Shown here in pieces: positions 37,219-47,054 of a stretch of DNA of 64,000 nucleotides. Where the stretch lies: contig NZ_CAJZAI010000003.1 in NCBI RefSeq assembly GCF_914271435.1, forward strand, positions 124,001-188,000, read 5' to 3'. The position numbers were made by a program, and so were the translations under genes. Every line of letters starts with the position of its first letter. Position 1 is the first letter of the stretch. This stretch comes from Cupriavidus laharis (GTDB lineage: Bacteria; Pseudomonadota; Gammaproteobacteria; Burkholderiales; Burkholderiaceae). The notes beneath the pieces were generated by a model. It made no database searches. It had not been told where the DNA came from and saw only the letters and a list, made by a program, of their open reading frames with translations.

Positions 37219-37971
37219 ATGAACCAACACAAGTTCGAAACCCTGCTGCGCCTGGGCGATACCACGCTGGTGCTCGGCCAGCGCCTGTCGGAATGGTGCG
37301 GCCGCGGCCCCGCGCTGGAGGAAGACATCGCGCTCACCAACGTGGCGCTGGACCTGATCGGACAGACCCGGCTGTGGCTCGGCTATGCCGCCGAGGTGGA
37401 AGGCGCCGGCCGCAGCGCGGACCAGCTTGCCTACTTGCGCGACGCACACCAGTTCCGCAACCCCCTGCTGGTGGAACAGCCCAACGGCAGCTATGCCGAT
37501 ACGCTGGCGCGCCAGTTCCTGTTCGACACCTGGCACTACTTCCTGCTGGAAAGACTGCAGCATTCGACCGATGCGCGCATCGCGGAGATCGCCGCCAAGT
37601 CGCTGAAGGAAGTGACGTACCACGTGCGCCGCAGCGCCGACCTGGTGGTGCGCCTGGGCGATGGCACCGAAGAGAGCCACCGCCGCATGCAGGACGCCAT
37701 CGACGACCTGTGGATGTTCACCGGCGAACTGTTCGAGTCTGACGCCGCGGATGCCGCGCTGGTCGCACAGGGCGTCGCGGTGGACCCGGCCACGCTGGCC
37801 GAATCATGGCAGCGGCATGTAAGCGACGTACTGGAAGAAGCCACGCTGCGCGTCCCGGCGGCCGGCTGGTCGCAGACCGGCGGCCGTCAGGGCCGCCATA
37901 CCGAACACCTCGGTTACCTGCTGGCCGAAATGCAATTCCTGCAGCGCGCCTATCCCGGCGCACAGTGGTGA
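37219..37971 (+). CDS. paaC: Phenylacetyl-CoA epoxidase subunit C (structural)
   Basis: A 250-residue ferritin-fold partner of PaaA that has lost full iron coordination in this family. Recognisable segments are RLSEWCGRGPALEEDIAL and FLFDTWHYFLLERL. Its stop is within a few bases of the paaD start (GTG at 37968 overlaps it; ATG at 37977). Confidence 0.95.
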   Translation: MNQHKFETLLRLGDTTLVLGQRLSEWCGRGPALEEDIALTNVALDLIGQTRLWLGYAAEVEGAGRSADQLAYLRDAHQFRNPLLVEQPNGSYADTLARQFLFDTWHYFLLERLQHSTDARIAEIAAKSLKEVTYHVRRSADLVVRLGDGTEESHRRMQDAIDDLWMFTGELFESDAADAALVAQGVAVDPATLAESWQRHVSDVLEEATLRVPAAGWSQTGGRQGRHTEHLGYLLAEMQFLQRAYPGAQW

Positions 37972-37976
37972 ACGCC

Positions 37977-38492
37977 ATGTCCGCGCAAGTGCTGGAACGC
38001 GCCAACGTTGCGCAGGTCTGGGCCTGGCTTGAGCAGGTGCCGGACCCCGAGATCCCGGTGATCTCCGTCGTGGACCTGGGCATTGTCCGCGACGTGGCGT
38101 GGGTGGACGAGACCTGCGTGATCACCATCACGCCGACTTACTCGGGTTGCCCGGCCATGACGGTGATCCGCGACGACATCGAGCGTGTGCTCGCCGCGCA
38201 GGGCATCGGCCGCGTCAGCGTGCAGACGCGGCTGGCGCCGGCCTGGACCACCGACTGGATGAGCGTGCGCGGCAAGGCCAGCCTGTCCGGTTATGGCATT
38301 GCCCCGCCGGCGCAGCAGGTGATCGACATCAGCGGCATCAGCCGCCAGGCGTCGCCGGCACTGGTGGTGGCCTGCCCGCACTGCGGCTCACGGCACACCC
38401 GGCTGGTCAGCCAGTTCGGCTCGACCGCGTGCAAGGCCCTGTACCGCTGCGGCGATTGCAGGGAACCGTTCGACTACTTCAAGGCCCACTGA
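37977..38492 (+). CDS. paaD: Phenylacetate degradation protein PaaD (iron-sulfur assembly-like)
   Basis: A 171-residue MIP18/DUF59-family protein. PDPEIPVISVVDLGIVRDV opens the domain, TPTYSGCPAM carries the conserved cysteine, and a C-terminal zinc-ribbon (CPHCGS... CGDC) follows. PaaD is thought to help mature the PaaE iron-sulfur centre. The ATG at 37977 is preferred, although a GTG at 37968 overlapping paaC is possible. Confidence 0.93.
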   Translation: MSAQVLERANVAQVWAWLEQVPDPEIPVISVVDLGIVRDVAWVDETCVITITPTYSGCPAMTVIRDDIERVLAAQGIGRVSVQTRLAPAWTTDWMSVRGKASLSGYGIAPPAQQVIDISGISRQASPALVVACPHCGSRHTRLVSQFGSTACKALYRCGDCREPFDYFKAH

Positions 38493-38507
38493 GCCCCGGA
38501 GCCGGAA

Positions 38508-39584
38508 ATGAGCAAATTCCATGAACTGACCGTGGCCAGCGTGACGCGCGAAACGCGCGACGCCGTGGCCGTGACCTTTGCCGTGCCCGATGCACTGGCC
38601 GACACTTACCGCTACGTGCAGGGCCAGCACCTGACGCTGCGCGCCGGCATCGGCGGCGAGGACGTGCGCCGTTCCTACTCGATCTGCTCGGCGGTGCAGG
38701 ACCGGCGCCTGCGCGTGGCCATCAAGCGCGTGGAGGGCGGCATGTTCTCCAACTGGGCCAACGATGCGCTGCAACCGGGCATGACGCTCGAAGTCATGCC
38801 GCCGTCGGGGCATTTCCACGTGCCGCTGTCGGAGACGCACAGCAAGCACTACGTAGCCTTTGCCGCCGGCAGCGGCATCACGCCGATGCTGTCGATCATC
38901 AAGACCACGCTGATGACCGAGCCGGACAGCCGCTTCACGCTGTTCTACGGCAACCGCGCGTCGTCGTCCGTGCTGTTCAAGGAAGAGCTCGAAGACCTGA
39001 AGGACACGTACCTTGAGCGCTTCAACCTGGTTTTCGTCCTGAGCCGCGAGCAGCTCGACATTGACCTGTTCAACGGCCGCATCGACGGCGACAAGGTGCG
39101 CGCGTTGCTGCGCCACTGGGTGCGTCCGCAGGATATCGACGTGGCCTTTATCTGCGGCCCGCACTCGATGATGGAAGAGGTGTCGCAGGCGCTGCAGGAA
39201 AGCGGTGTGGACAAGGCCCGCATCAAGCGCGAGCTGTTCGCTACCAGCATTCCCGCGGCGCGTCCGCCGGCACATGCGCACAAGCAGGTGGGCCAGCAGC
39301 AGTGCGAGGTCACCGTGATCCAGGACGGCCGCACGCGCCAGTTCACGCTGGAGAAGAACAAGGAGACGATCCTCGACGCCGCGCTGGCGCAGGGCATCGA
39401 GCTGCCTTACTCGTGCAAGGGCGGCGTCTGTTCGACGTGCCGCTGCAAGCGCATCGAGGGCGAGGTGGACATGGATGTCAATTTCGCGCTGGAAGACTAC
39501 GAAGTCGCGCGCGGCTTCATCCTGAGCTGCCAGAGCTATGCCGTCACCGACAAGCTGGTGATCGATTTCGACCAGGAAACCTGA
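38508..39584 (+). CDS. paaE: Phenylacetyl-CoA epoxidase reductase subunit E
   Basis: A 358-residue electron-transfer protein. The N-terminal FAD domain has RRSYSICS, the NAD domain has FAAGSGITPMLSI, and the C-terminal plant-type 2Fe-2S ferredoxin domain has CKGGVCSTCRCK plus a distal cysteine in LSCQSY. It passes NADPH electrons to PaaA. Confidence 0.95.
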   Translation: MSKFHELTVASVTRETRDAVAVTFAVPDALADTYRYVQGQHLTLRAGIGGEDVRRSYSICSAVQDRRLRVAIKRVEGGMFSNWANDALQPGMTLEVMPPSGHFHVPLSETHSKHYVAFAAGSGITPMLSIIKTTLMTEPDSRFTLFYGNRASSSVLFKEELEDLKDTYLERFNLVFVLSREQLDIDLFNGRIDGDKVRALLRHWVRPQDIDVAFICGPHSMMEEVSQALQESGVDKARIKRELFATSIPAARPPAHAHKQVGQQQCEVTVIQDGRTRQFTLEKNKETILDAALAQGIELPYSCKGGVCSTCRCKRIEGEVDMDVNFALEDYEVARGFILSCQSYAVTDKLVIDFDQET

Positions 39585-39641
39585 AGCGTTTCCTGCTACC
39601 TGCCTACGCCATTCAAGAACCTGATTTCCCCGGAGCAAGCT

Positions 39642-41306
39642 GTGTCCCATCCGTTTTTCACGCGTCACCAGGCCCTGCTGGAAAAAGCCACCCAAGCCAT
39701 TGCCGAGCGCGGCTACTGGAGCCCGTTTCCCGAATCGCCCAGCCCCAAGGCCTATGGCGAGACCGCCAATGCCGATGGCAAGGCTGCGTTCGAGGCGCGC
39801 CTGAACAAGCCCTTCGCGCTGTCGCAGCCGGGCACGGTTGGCCAGGCCGGCAAGGAAGTCTCGCCGTACGGCACGGTGCTGGGCGTCACCTATCCGAAGC
39901 CTGACCTCGACCAGCTCTTCGCAGGGGTGGCCGAAGGCATGCCCGCGTGGCGCAAGGCCGGGCGCGAGGCATGGGTGGGCGTGTCGCTGGAGATCCTGCA
40001 CCGCCTGAACCGCCGCAGCTTCGAGATTGCGTACGCGGTCATGCACACCACCGGCCAGGCCTTCATGATGGCCTTCCAGGCCGGTGGCCCCCACGCGCAG
40101 GACCGCGGCCTGGAAGCCGTGGCCTATGCCTGGGACGAGATGCGCCGCATTCCGAAGCGTGCCGTCTGGGAAAAGCCGCAGGGCAAGAACGAGCCGCTGC
40201 GCATGGAAAAGCAATACACCGTGGTGCCGCGCGGCGTGGGCCTGGTGATCGGCTGCTGCACCTTCCCGACCTGGAACGGCTACCCCGGCCTGTTCGCGAG
40301 CCTGGCCACCGGCAACGCCGTGGTGGTCAAGCCGCACCCGGGTGCGATCCTGCCGCTGGCCATCACCGTGGAAGTGGCGCGTGAGGTGCTGCAGGAAGCG
40401 GGCTTTGACCCGAACCTCGTCACGCTGGTGGCCAATGATCCGACCGAACGCATGGCGTCAACACTGGCGCTGCGTCCGGAGGTTCGCCTGATCGACTTCA
40501 CCGGCAGCACCGCCAACGGCGACTGGCTGGAGCGCAATGCACACCAGGCACATGTGTACACCGAGAAGGCCGGCGTGAACCAGATCGTCATCGATTCGAC
40601 CAGCGACTTCAAGGGCATGGTGCGCAATATTGCGTTCTCGCTCGCGCTGTATTCGGGCCAGATGTGCACCGCGCCGCAGAACATCTATGTGCCGAAGGGC
40701 GGCATCGATACGCCGGAAGGGCATCTGAGCTTCGACCAGGTTGCCAACGCCATCGGTGAAGCCGTGGGCAAGCTCACGGGCGACGCCGCCAAGGCCGTGG
40801 AACTGCTCGGTGCGATCCAGAATGACGGCGTGGTGCAGCGCATCGAGGCCTCGCGCTCGCTGGGCGAGATCGTTATCGACAGCCGTGTGCTGCAGCATCC
40901 GGAGTTCCCCGGCGCCCGCATCCATACGCCGCTGGTGCTGAAGGTCGATGCAAGCGATGAGGGCAAGATCATGCAGGAGCTGTTCGGCCCGATCTCGTTC
41001 GTGGTCGCCACCGACGACACGGCCCACAGCATTGCGCTGGCCCGCCGCGGCGCGAAGGAGCATGGTGCACTGACGCTGTCCGCGTACACGACCGACGACG
41101 GTGTGGCTGACGCCATCCGCGATGCGGCGGAAGACGCCGGCGTGGCGCTGTCGTTCAACCTGACCGGCGGCGTGTTCGTCAACCAGTCGGCGGCGTTCAG
41201 CGATTTCCACGCTACCGGCGCCAACCCGGCCGCCAACGCGTCGCTGTCCGATGCGGCGTTCGTGGCCAACCGTTTCCGCGTGGTGCAGAGCCGCTCGCAT
41301 ATCTGA
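39642..41306 (+). CDS. paaN: Phenylacetate degradation protein PaaN (aldehyde dehydrogenase type)
   Basis: A 554-residue aldehyde-dehydrogenase-fold protein of the betaproteobacterial PaaN type, with cysteine in SGQMCTAPQNIY and the nucleotide region VVKPHPGAILPLAI. It lacks the hydratase (MaoC) half of the fused PaaZ enzyme, so ring hydrolysis must come from another protein. GTG start at 39642 gives the conserved MSHPFFTRHQALL. It is the sixth gene of the operon. Confidence 0.92.
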   Translation: MSHPFFTRHQALLEKATQAIAERGYWSPFPESPSPKAYGETANADGKAAFEARLNKPFALSQPGTVGQAGKEVSPYGTVLGVTYPKPDLDQLFAGVAEGMPAWRKAGREAWVGVSLEILHRLNRRSFEIAYAVMHTTGQAFMMAFQAGGPHAQDRGLEAVAYAWDEMRRIPKRAVWEKPQGKNEPLRMEKQYTVVPRGVGLVIGCCTFPTWNGYPGLFASLATGNAVVVKPHPGAILPLAITVEVAREVLQEAGFDPNLVTLVANDPTERMASTLALRPEVRLIDFTGSTANGDWLERNAHQAHVYTEKAGVNQIVIDSTSDFKGMVRNIAFSLALYSGQMCTAPQNIYVPKGGIDTPEGHLSFDQVANAIGEAVGKLTGDAAKAVELLGAIQNDGVVQRIEASRSLGEIVIDSRVLQHPEFPGARIHTPLVLKVDASDEGKIMQELFGPISFVVATDDTAHSIALARRGAKEHGALTLSAYTTDDGVADAIRDAAEDAGVALSFNLTGGVFVNQSAAFSDFHATGANPAANASLSDAAFVANRFRVVQSRSHI

Positions 41307-41381
41307 GTCTTGCCCGCAGTACCGTAGCCCCCCGCGCCGGCCCCCCATGCATGCGGCGCCATGAAAACGATGGAGTAGACA

Positions 41382-42728
41382 ATGGTTCAACGCACCCCCC
41401 ACCCCGACGAGCTGGAGCCGATCGAGCGCGCCAGCCGCGATGAACTGCAGGCGCTGCAACTGGAACGGCTCAAATGGAGCGTGCGCCATGCCTATGACAA
41501 CGTGCCGCACTACCGCAAGGCGTTCGACGCGGCGGGCGTGCATCCGGACGACCTGAAGTCGCTGTCGGACCTGTCGAAGTTCCCGTTCCTGGCCAAGCAG
41601 GACCTGCGCGACAACTACCCGTTCGGCATGTTCGCCGTGCCGCGCGAGAAGGTGGCGCGCGTGCATGCGTCGAGCGGCACCACCGGCAAGCCGACCGTGG
41701 TGGGCTACACCGCGCGCGACATCGACACGTGGGCCAGCGTGGTGGCGCGTTCCATCCGCGCGGCGGGCGGACGTGCCGGCGACCTGGTGCACGTGAGCTA
41801 TGGCTACGGCCTGTTCACCGGTGGCCTGGGCGCGCACTATGGCGCCGAGAAGGCCGGCTGCACGGTCATCCCGATGTCCGGCGGCCAGACCGAGAAGCAG
41901 GTGCAGCTGATCCGCGAGTTCCAGCCGAACATCATCATGGTCACGCCGTCGTACATGCTGAACCTGATCGAGGAGATGATGCGACAGGGTATGGATCCGG
42001 CCGAAAGCTCGCTCAAGGTCGGCATCTTCGGCGCCGAGCCGTGGACCGATGCCATGCGTGCCGAGATCGAAGCGCGTGCCGGCATCGATGCGGTGGACAT
42101 CTACGGCCTGTCGGAAGTCATGGGCCCCGGCGTGGCTTGCGAATGCATCGAAAGCAAGGACGGCCCGGTCATCTGGGAAGACCACTTCTACGCGGAGATC
42201 ATCGACCCGGTGACCGGCGAGGTGCTGCCGGACGGCGAGGAGGGCGAGCTGGTGTTCACGTCGCTGACCAAGGAAGCGCTGCCGGTCATCCGCTACCGCA
42301 CGCGCGACCTGACGCGCCTGCTGCCGCCGACGTCGCGCTCGATGCGCCGCATCGGCAAGATCACCGGCCGTTCGGACGACATGCTCATCATCCGCGGCGT
42401 GAACGTATTCCCGTCGCAGATCGAGGAACTGATCCTCAAGGCGCCGGCCCTGGCGCCGCAGTACCAGCTGGTGGTCACGCGTGACGGCCACCTGGACAAG
42501 CTCGAGGTTCGCGTCGAGGCGCGCCCGCAGGCCGGCGGCCTGGGCAGCGTCGACCGCGCAACCCTGGAGCAGCAGCTCAAGGAACAGATCAAGACCTATG
42601 TGGGCGTGACCACGCGCGTGCAGGTGCTGGATGCGGAAGGCATCGAACGCACCAGCGTCGGCAAGGCGCGCCGCGTGCTGGACATGCGGCCCAAGGTCAC
42701 GCACGAGCAGCCGGTCGGGGCGATCTGA
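41382..42728 (+). CDS. paaK: Phenylacetate-CoA ligase
   Basis: A 448-residue adenylate-forming enzyme that activates phenylacetate with ATP and CoA, the entry step of the pathway. The phosphate loop is SSGTTGKPT, the adenine region GLSEVMGPG and the hinge IIRGVNVFPSQIEE. It lies 75 bp after paaN, before a strong hairpin, and appears to end the operon. Confidence 0.95.
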   Translation: MVQRTPHPDELEPIERASRDELQALQLERLKWSVRHAYDNVPHYRKAFDAAGVHPDDLKSLSDLSKFPFLAKQDLRDNYPFGMFAVPREKVARVHASSGTTGKPTVVGYTARDIDTWASVVARSIRAAGGRAGDLVHVSYGYGLFTGGLGAHYGAEKAGCTVIPMSGGQTEKQVQLIREFQPNIIMVTPSYMLNLIEEMMRQGMDPAESSLKVGIFGAEPWTDAMRAEIEARAGIDAVDIYGLSEVMGPGVACECIESKDGPVIWEDHFYAEIIDPVTGEVLPDGEEGELVFTSLTKEALPVIRYRTRDLTRLLPPTSRSMRRIGKITGRSDDMLIIRGVNVFPSQIEELILKAPALAPQYQLVVTRDGHLDKLEVRVEARPQAGGLGSVDRATLEQQLKEQIKTYVGVTTRVQVLDAEGIERTSVGKARRVLDMRPKVTHEQPVGAI

Positions 42729-42747
42729 CGGACTCCAACGACCGATG

Positions 42748-42785
42748 GCTTGCTCCCTCTCCCGATTGCGGGAGAGGGAGCAAGC
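42748..42785. terminator. Perfect 17-bp stem-loop after paaK
   Basis: GCTTGCTCCCTCTCCCG pairs base for base with CGGGAGAGGGAGCAAGC around the loop ATTG. It lies 20 bp after the paaK stop and probably separates the paa operon from the DUF485-symporter pair. Elements of this kind are widespread as dispersed repeats in high-GC beta- and gammaproteobacteria. Confidence 0.8.
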
Positions 42786-42873
42786 ACGCGGAAGCAATCA
42801 AGCAGCAGTTTTGATAACGACGATGGCGCCCGCCAAGAGGCGCCACGCCGACCCTCGCGCCAAAGGAGACCAC

Positions 42874-43182
42874 ATGGACGCGCAACAACTGGAGACCCTC
42901 CAGCAGCACCCCGATTTCATCCGGCTGGCCAGCAGGCGCGCGCGCCTGGGCTGGTCGCTCACGGTGGTGATGCTGGCCATCTACTTCGGCTTCATCCTGC
43001 TGCTGGCCTTCGTGCCGGCAACGCTCGGCACGCCGCTTGGCGGCGGCGTCATGACGCTCGGCATCCCGGTCGGCGTGGCCATCATCATGGCGGCAATCGT
43101 GCTGACCGCGGTCTACGTGCGCCAGGCCAATACCGAACTGGACCCGATCAACGAACGCCTGCGCAAGGAGTGCGAAGCATGA
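42874..43182 (+). CDS. DUF485 membrane protein (YjcH-like), symporter partner
   Basis: A 102-residue protein with two transmembrane helices (about residues 25-50 and 60-85), following AAGGAG. DUF485 proteins almost always precede ActP-type sodium:solute symporters. The stop overlaps the symporter start by 4 bp (ATGA), so the two are translationally coupled. Confidence 0.92.
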   Translation: MDAQQLETLQQHPDFIRLASRRARLGWSLTVVMLAIYFGFILLLAFVPATLGTPLGGGVMTLGIPVGVAIIMAAIVLTAVYVRQANTELDPINERLRKECEA

Positions 43183-44852
43183 GGCTGACCATCCAGAACC
43201 TGCGCCACCTGCCCGTGGCGCTCTTGGGCCTGGCCAGCAGCGCCGCGCTGGCCGCCCCCGTCATCCAGGGTGAAGCCACGCGCCGGCCGCTGAACTGGAG
43301 CGCCATCGTCATGTTCATGCTGTTTGTGCTGTTCACGCTCGGCATCACGCGCTGGGCCGCGCGGCGCACGCGCTCGGCGTCGGACTTCTATGCTGCCGGT
43401 GGTGGCCTGACCGGCTTCCAGAACGGGTTGGCCATTGCCGGCGACATGGTCTCGGCAGCGTCGTTCCTCGGCATCTCGGCAATGATGTTCGACAAGGGCT
43501 ACGACGGGCTGATCTACGCGCTCGGCGTGGTGGCTGGCTGGCCCATCATCCTGTTCATCGTGGCCGAGCGTCTGCGCAACCTGGGCCGCTATACCTTTGC
43601 CGACGTAGTCTCGTACCGCCTGTCGCAGAAGCCCGTGCGCATCACGGCCGCGTTCGGCACGCTGACGGTGGTGATCATGTACCTCGTGGCGCAGATGGTC
43701 GGCGCCGGCAAGCTGATCGAACTGCTGTTCGGCACCAGCTATGAATCGGCCGTGGTGGTCGTCGGTTTGCTGATGGTGCTGTACGTGCTGTTCGGCGGCA
43801 TGCTGGCCACCACATGGGTGCAGATCATCAAGGCCGTGCTGCTGCTGGGCGGGGTCACGTTCATGGCGATCATGGTGCTGTCCAATTTCGGCTACAGCCC
43901 GGAAGCCATGTTCGCGGGGGCCGCCAGAGTGCATGACAAGGGCCTGGCCATCCTGTCGCCGGGCGGGCTCGTCTCCAACCCGATCGACGCCATTTCGCTC
44001 GGCGTGGGCATGATGTTCGGCACCGCCGGCCTGCCGCACATCCTGATGCGCTTCTTCACCGTGGCGGATGCCAGGGAAGCGCGCAAGTCCGTGCTGTATG
44101 CCACCGGCTTCATCGGCTACTTCTACGTGCTGATCCTGGTGGTGGGCTTCGGCGCCATCGTCATGGTCGGCGGCGATCCGGCCTACCGCGATGCCGCGGG
44201 CAAGCTGATCGGCGGCAGCAACATGGTGGCCGTGCACCTCGCGCATGCCATCGGCGGCGACCTGTTCCTTGGCTTCATCTCGGCGGTGGCGTTCGCCACC
44301 ATCCTTGCGGTGGTGGCAGGCCTGGCGCTGTCCGGCGCTTCGGCGGTGTCGCATGACCTGTATGCCAACGTGTTCCGGCAAGGGCGCGCCAGCGAGAAGG
44401 ACGAGATCCGCGTCTCGAAGGCGGCCACGGTGGTGATCGGCCTGCTGGCCATGGTGCTGGGGGTGCTGTTCGAGAAGCAGAACATCGCCTTCCTGTCCGG
44501 GCTGGTGCTGGCTATCGCGGCGTCAGTCAACTTCCCGGTGCTGTTCCTGTCGATGTTTTGGAAGGGGCTGACCACCAAGGGAGCGGTGGCGGGCAGCCTG
44601 GCAGGGCTGGCGTCGGCGGTGGCACTGCTGGTGCTTGGTCCTGCGGTGTGGGTTGGCCTGCTGCATCATGACAAGCCCATCTTCCCGTATGCCAACCCTG
44701 CGTTGTTCTCGATGACGCTGGCGTTTGTCTGCGCGTGGCTGGTTTCGGTACTCGACAAGTCGGCGCAGGCTGCAACCGAACGCCGCCGCTTCGGCGCGCA
44801 GTTTGTGCGGTCGATGACGGGGATCGGGGCGGCCGGGGCGTCACAGCATTGA
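43179..44852 (+). CDS. Sodium:solute symporter, ActP/PaaL type
   Basis: A 557-residue SSS-family transporter with a cleavable N-terminal hydrophobic stretch (ends AALAAP) and about 13 membrane helices. Typical marks are [29 protein letters not shown] and [19 protein letters not shown]. Sequence style fits the acetate permease ActP. Its position beside the phenylacetate ligase also allows a role like Pseudomonas PaaL, a phenylacetate permease of the same family. The sequence does not decide between the two. Confidence 0.9.
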   Translation: MRLTIQNLRHLPVALLGLASSAALAAPVIQGEATRRPLNWSAIVMFMLFVLFTLGITRWAARRTRSASDFYAAGGGLTGFQNGLAIAGDMVSAASFLGISAMMFDKGYDGLIYALGVVAGWPIILFIVAERLRNLGRYTFADVVSYRLSQKPVRITAAFGTLTVVIMYLVAQMVGAGKLIELLFGTSYESAVVVVGLLMVLYVLFGGMLATTWVQIIKAVLLLGGVTFMAIMVLSNFGYSPEAMFAGAARVHDKGLAILSPGGLVSNPIDAISLGVGMMFGTAGLPHILMRFFTVADAREARKSVLYATGFIGYFYVLILVVGFGAIVMVGGDPAYRDAAGKLIGGSNMVAVHLAHAIGGDLFLGFISAVAFATILAVVAGLALSGASAVSHDLYANVFRQGRASEKDEIRVSKAATVVIGLLAMVLGVLFEKQNIAFLSGLVLAIAASVNFPVLFLSMFWKGLTTKGAVAGSLAGLASAVALLVLGPAVWVGLLHHDKPIFPYANPALFSMTLAFVCAWLVSVLDKSAQAATERRRFGAQFVRSMTGIGAAGASQH

Positions 44853-44856
44853 AGAC

Positions 44857-44881
44857 GCCGGGCCGGTTCAACCGGCCCGGC
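44857..44881 (+). terminator. Hairpin after the symporter gene
   Basis: GCCGGGCCGGTT pairs with AACCGGCCCGGC four bases after the stop codon. No T-run follows. A probable end of the DUF485-symporter transcript. Confidence 0.6.
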
Positions 44882-44930
44882 TCGGCCGCGCTTATTGATG
44901 TTTCCAGAATTCATGACAACGCAAAATATT

Positions 44931-45022
44931 CGTCGTCCCCGCGCAGGCGGGGACCCAGTGACTTTTTGTCCCCCTTCGGGGGACTTGTAAGACGCTGGAT
45001 TCCCGCCTTCGCGGGAATGACG
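44931..45022. repeat. Composite palindromic repeat (GTCCCCGC... family)
   Basis: Two inverted related units face each other: CGTCGTCCCCGCGCAGG onward at 44931-44964, and GACGCTGGATTCCCGCC onward to GGAATGACGG at 44991-45022. Between them GTCCCCC/GGGGGAC forms a further hairpin. The first unit recurs inverted at 60181-60214 with three changes. It lies between two converging genes. Confidence 0.8.
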
Positions 45023-45058
45023 GTGGTTGCTTTGATGTTGTCGTGAAATAGGGAAAGC

Positions 45059-45955
45059 TCAATAGTTCGAAGCCGTGGCGAGATCGGTGGAGACGGCCAC
45101 TGCGTGCCACGCATCCAGTTCTGCTTCCACGTTGCGGTTCTTGGCCGTGATCCGGGCCACCGTGTCCGAGCCGAGCGGCAGGCGTACCGGCGGCGTGTCG
45201 CTATCCGCCAGCGTCAACAATGCCGCCGCCAGCCTGGTCGGGTCGCCGGGCTGCTGGTGATTGGCCGCGTCCATGTGCCCGCGCATCGCGCCCACGGTCT
45301 CCGCGTACTCCGCAATTTCGCCGCCCACGCGCACCAGCGAGCTGGCATCCAGGAAGTCGGTGCGGAAGAAGCCCGGCTCGACCACCGTGGCATGGACGCC
45401 AAGCGGGGCGAGTTCCGCGGCCAGCGCCTCGGTCAGGCCTTCCACGGCGAACTTGGTGGCGCCATACACACCCCAGCCAGGGTAGGCCGCATAGCCCCCG
45501 ATTGACGAAATGTTGATGACATGGCCGCTGCGCCGGCGGCGCATATGCGGCAGCACCGCGCGCGTTACGCCCAGCAGTCCGAACACATTGGTCGCGAACT
45601 GGTTCTGCACCTCCTCGCGCGAGGCTTCCTCCACCGCGCCGAGCAGGCCATAGCCAGCATTGTTGACCAGCACGTCGATCCGGCCGAAGCGGGCCACGGC
45701 AGCGTCGGCGGCGGCAATGGCCTGCTCGTCGCTGTTGACGTCGAGCGCCACGGCCAGCAGATGGTCTTGCTCGCCCAGCACATCGGTGATGGCTTGCGGC
45801 CGGCGCGCGGTGGCGACGACGCGGTCGCCGCGGGCCAGTGCGGCACGCGCGATCTCCAGGCCGAAGCCGCGCGACGCGCCGGTGATGAACCAGACCTTGC
45901 CGGCGCTGGCGGAAGCGGTGGCGTGCGTGTTGGTGGTGTTGGTGGTGTTGGACAT
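45059..45955 (-). CDS. SDR family oxidoreductase
   Basis: A 298-residue classical-type SDR with an N-terminal Thr/Asn/Ala-rich stretch before the nucleotide motif TGASRGFG, NNAGYG, and the catalytic YGATKFA. The segment VVEPGFFRTDFLD is typical of the retinol/steroid-like SDR subgroup often annotated as oxidoreductase YusZ-like. It is divergent from a LysR-type gene (46156), which is its likely regulator. Substrate unknown. Confidence 0.9.
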   Translation of the reverse strand: MSNTTNTTNTHATASASAGKVWFITGASRGFGLEIARAALARGDRVVATARRPQAITDVLGEQDHLLAVALDVNSDEQAIAAADAAVARFGRIDVLVNNAGYGLLGAVEEASREEVQNQFATNVFGLLGVTRAVLPHMRRRRSGHVINISSIGGYAAYPGWGVYGATKFAVEGLTEALAAELAPLGVHATVVEPGFFRTDFLDASSLVRVGGEIAEYAETVGAMRGHMDAANHQQPGDPTRLAAALLTLADSDTPPVRLPLGSDTVARITAKNRNVEAELDAWHAVAVSTDLATASNY

Positions 45956-46155
45956 GGTGAGTCTCCTTGCATTGGGTTCCGGGTGGTGATGGCGTTGGCC
46001 ACGCAGGAAATGTAGGTGAGCGTGAACGCTGCCAGTAGAGCGACCAATGGTGTTTCAACGACAACTAATGGTTGCTAATCGAGGTACAAGTCCATACGTC
46101 CGGCGAGCGTCCGATTCGGTTGAGCAGAATTCAACCGTGTGGCAGACTCGCCGGC

Positions 46156-47052
46156 ATGGATCGACTCCCTCCTCTCAATGCCCTGCGGGCTTTCGAAGCG
46201 GCGGCGCGGCACCTGAGCATCACGGTCGCGGCGCAGGAACTGCATGTCACGCCCGGCGCCGTCAGCCGCCAGATACGTGCACTGGAGGACGGATTGGGCG
46301 TGCAATTGCTGCACCGCGGTCATCGCCAGATCACGCTGACCCGCACCGGCGAGGACTACTACCGGGCCGTGACGCGCGCCATGGACGACCTGCGCGAAGC
46401 AACGCGCCGCCTGGGCAAGCGCGCGAAGCGCAAGCAGCTCAAGGTGCGCGCCTACACCACCTTTGCGATGCGCTGGCTGATCCCGCGGCTGTCGAGCTTC
46501 CACGCGGCCAATCCGGGCATCGAGGTGCTGCTGACCGCCACGCTCGATCCGGTCGATTTCCGCAAGGAGGACATCGACGGGGCGATCCGGCTCGGCGATG
46601 GCAAGTGGCCGGGGGCGAATGCCTATCGGCTGGTGTCCAACGTGCTGGTGCCAGTGTGCAGCCCGGCGCTGCTGGCAGGCCCGCGCAAGGTCAGGAAGCC
46701 GGCCGACCTGCAGCACCACACGCTGCTGCACTCGGTTGCCCGGCCGGATGACTGGGCGCACTGGCTGCGTGCTGCCGGCGCGGACCGCGATGTCGATGTG
46801 CGGGGCGGCATGACTTACCAGAGTTCGGCGATGGCTTATGCGGCGGCGATCGAAGGGCTGGGGTTCGCCATTGCGCAGCGCTTTCTGGTGACGGGAGACC
46901 TGTCGGCGGGCACGCTGGTCGCACCGTTCCGGCAGGTGGTGGACATGGGCGAATTCACCTACTACCTGCTGACCCCGGCGGATCGCCGCGAAAGCCCCAG
47001 CATGGCGACGTTTCGCACGTGGTTGCTGGAGCAGTTCGAAACGCAGGGCTGA
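46156..47052 (+). CDS. LysR-family regulator (GcvA-like)
   Basis: A 298-residue regulator whose helix-turn-helix (LSITVAAQELHVTPGAVSRQIRALE) and start MDRLPPLNALRAFEAAARHLS match the GcvA/AmpR-like LysR subgroup. The start at 46156 is chosen because of this conserved N-terminus. It diverges from the SDR gene at 45955 across a 200-bp region. It ends 2 bp before the converging nitroreductase gene. Confidence 0.92.
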   Translation: MDRLPPLNALRAFEAAARHLSITVAAQELHVTPGAVSRQIRALEDGLGVQLLHRGHRQITLTRTGEDYYRAVTRAMDDLREATRRLGKRAKRKQLKVRAYTTFAMRWLIPRLSSFHAANPGIEVLLTATLDPVDFRKEDIDGAIRLGDGKWPGANAYRLVSNVLVPVCSPALLAGPRKVRKPADLQHHTLLHSVARPDDWAHWLRAAGADRDVDVRGGMTYQSSAMAYAAAIEGLGFAIAQRFLVTGDLSAGTLVAPFRQVVDMGEFTYYLLTPADRRESPSMATFRTWLLEQFETQG

Positions 47053-47054
47053 TT

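Noticed and set aside
40458..42797. Long minus-strand frame opposite paaN and paaK
   Set aside because: The plus strand encodes two secure enzymes, and the minus translation has shadow composition.
44931..45022. Repeats considered as a CRISPR array
   Set aside because: Units are inverted palindromes without regular spacers or nearby cas genes.
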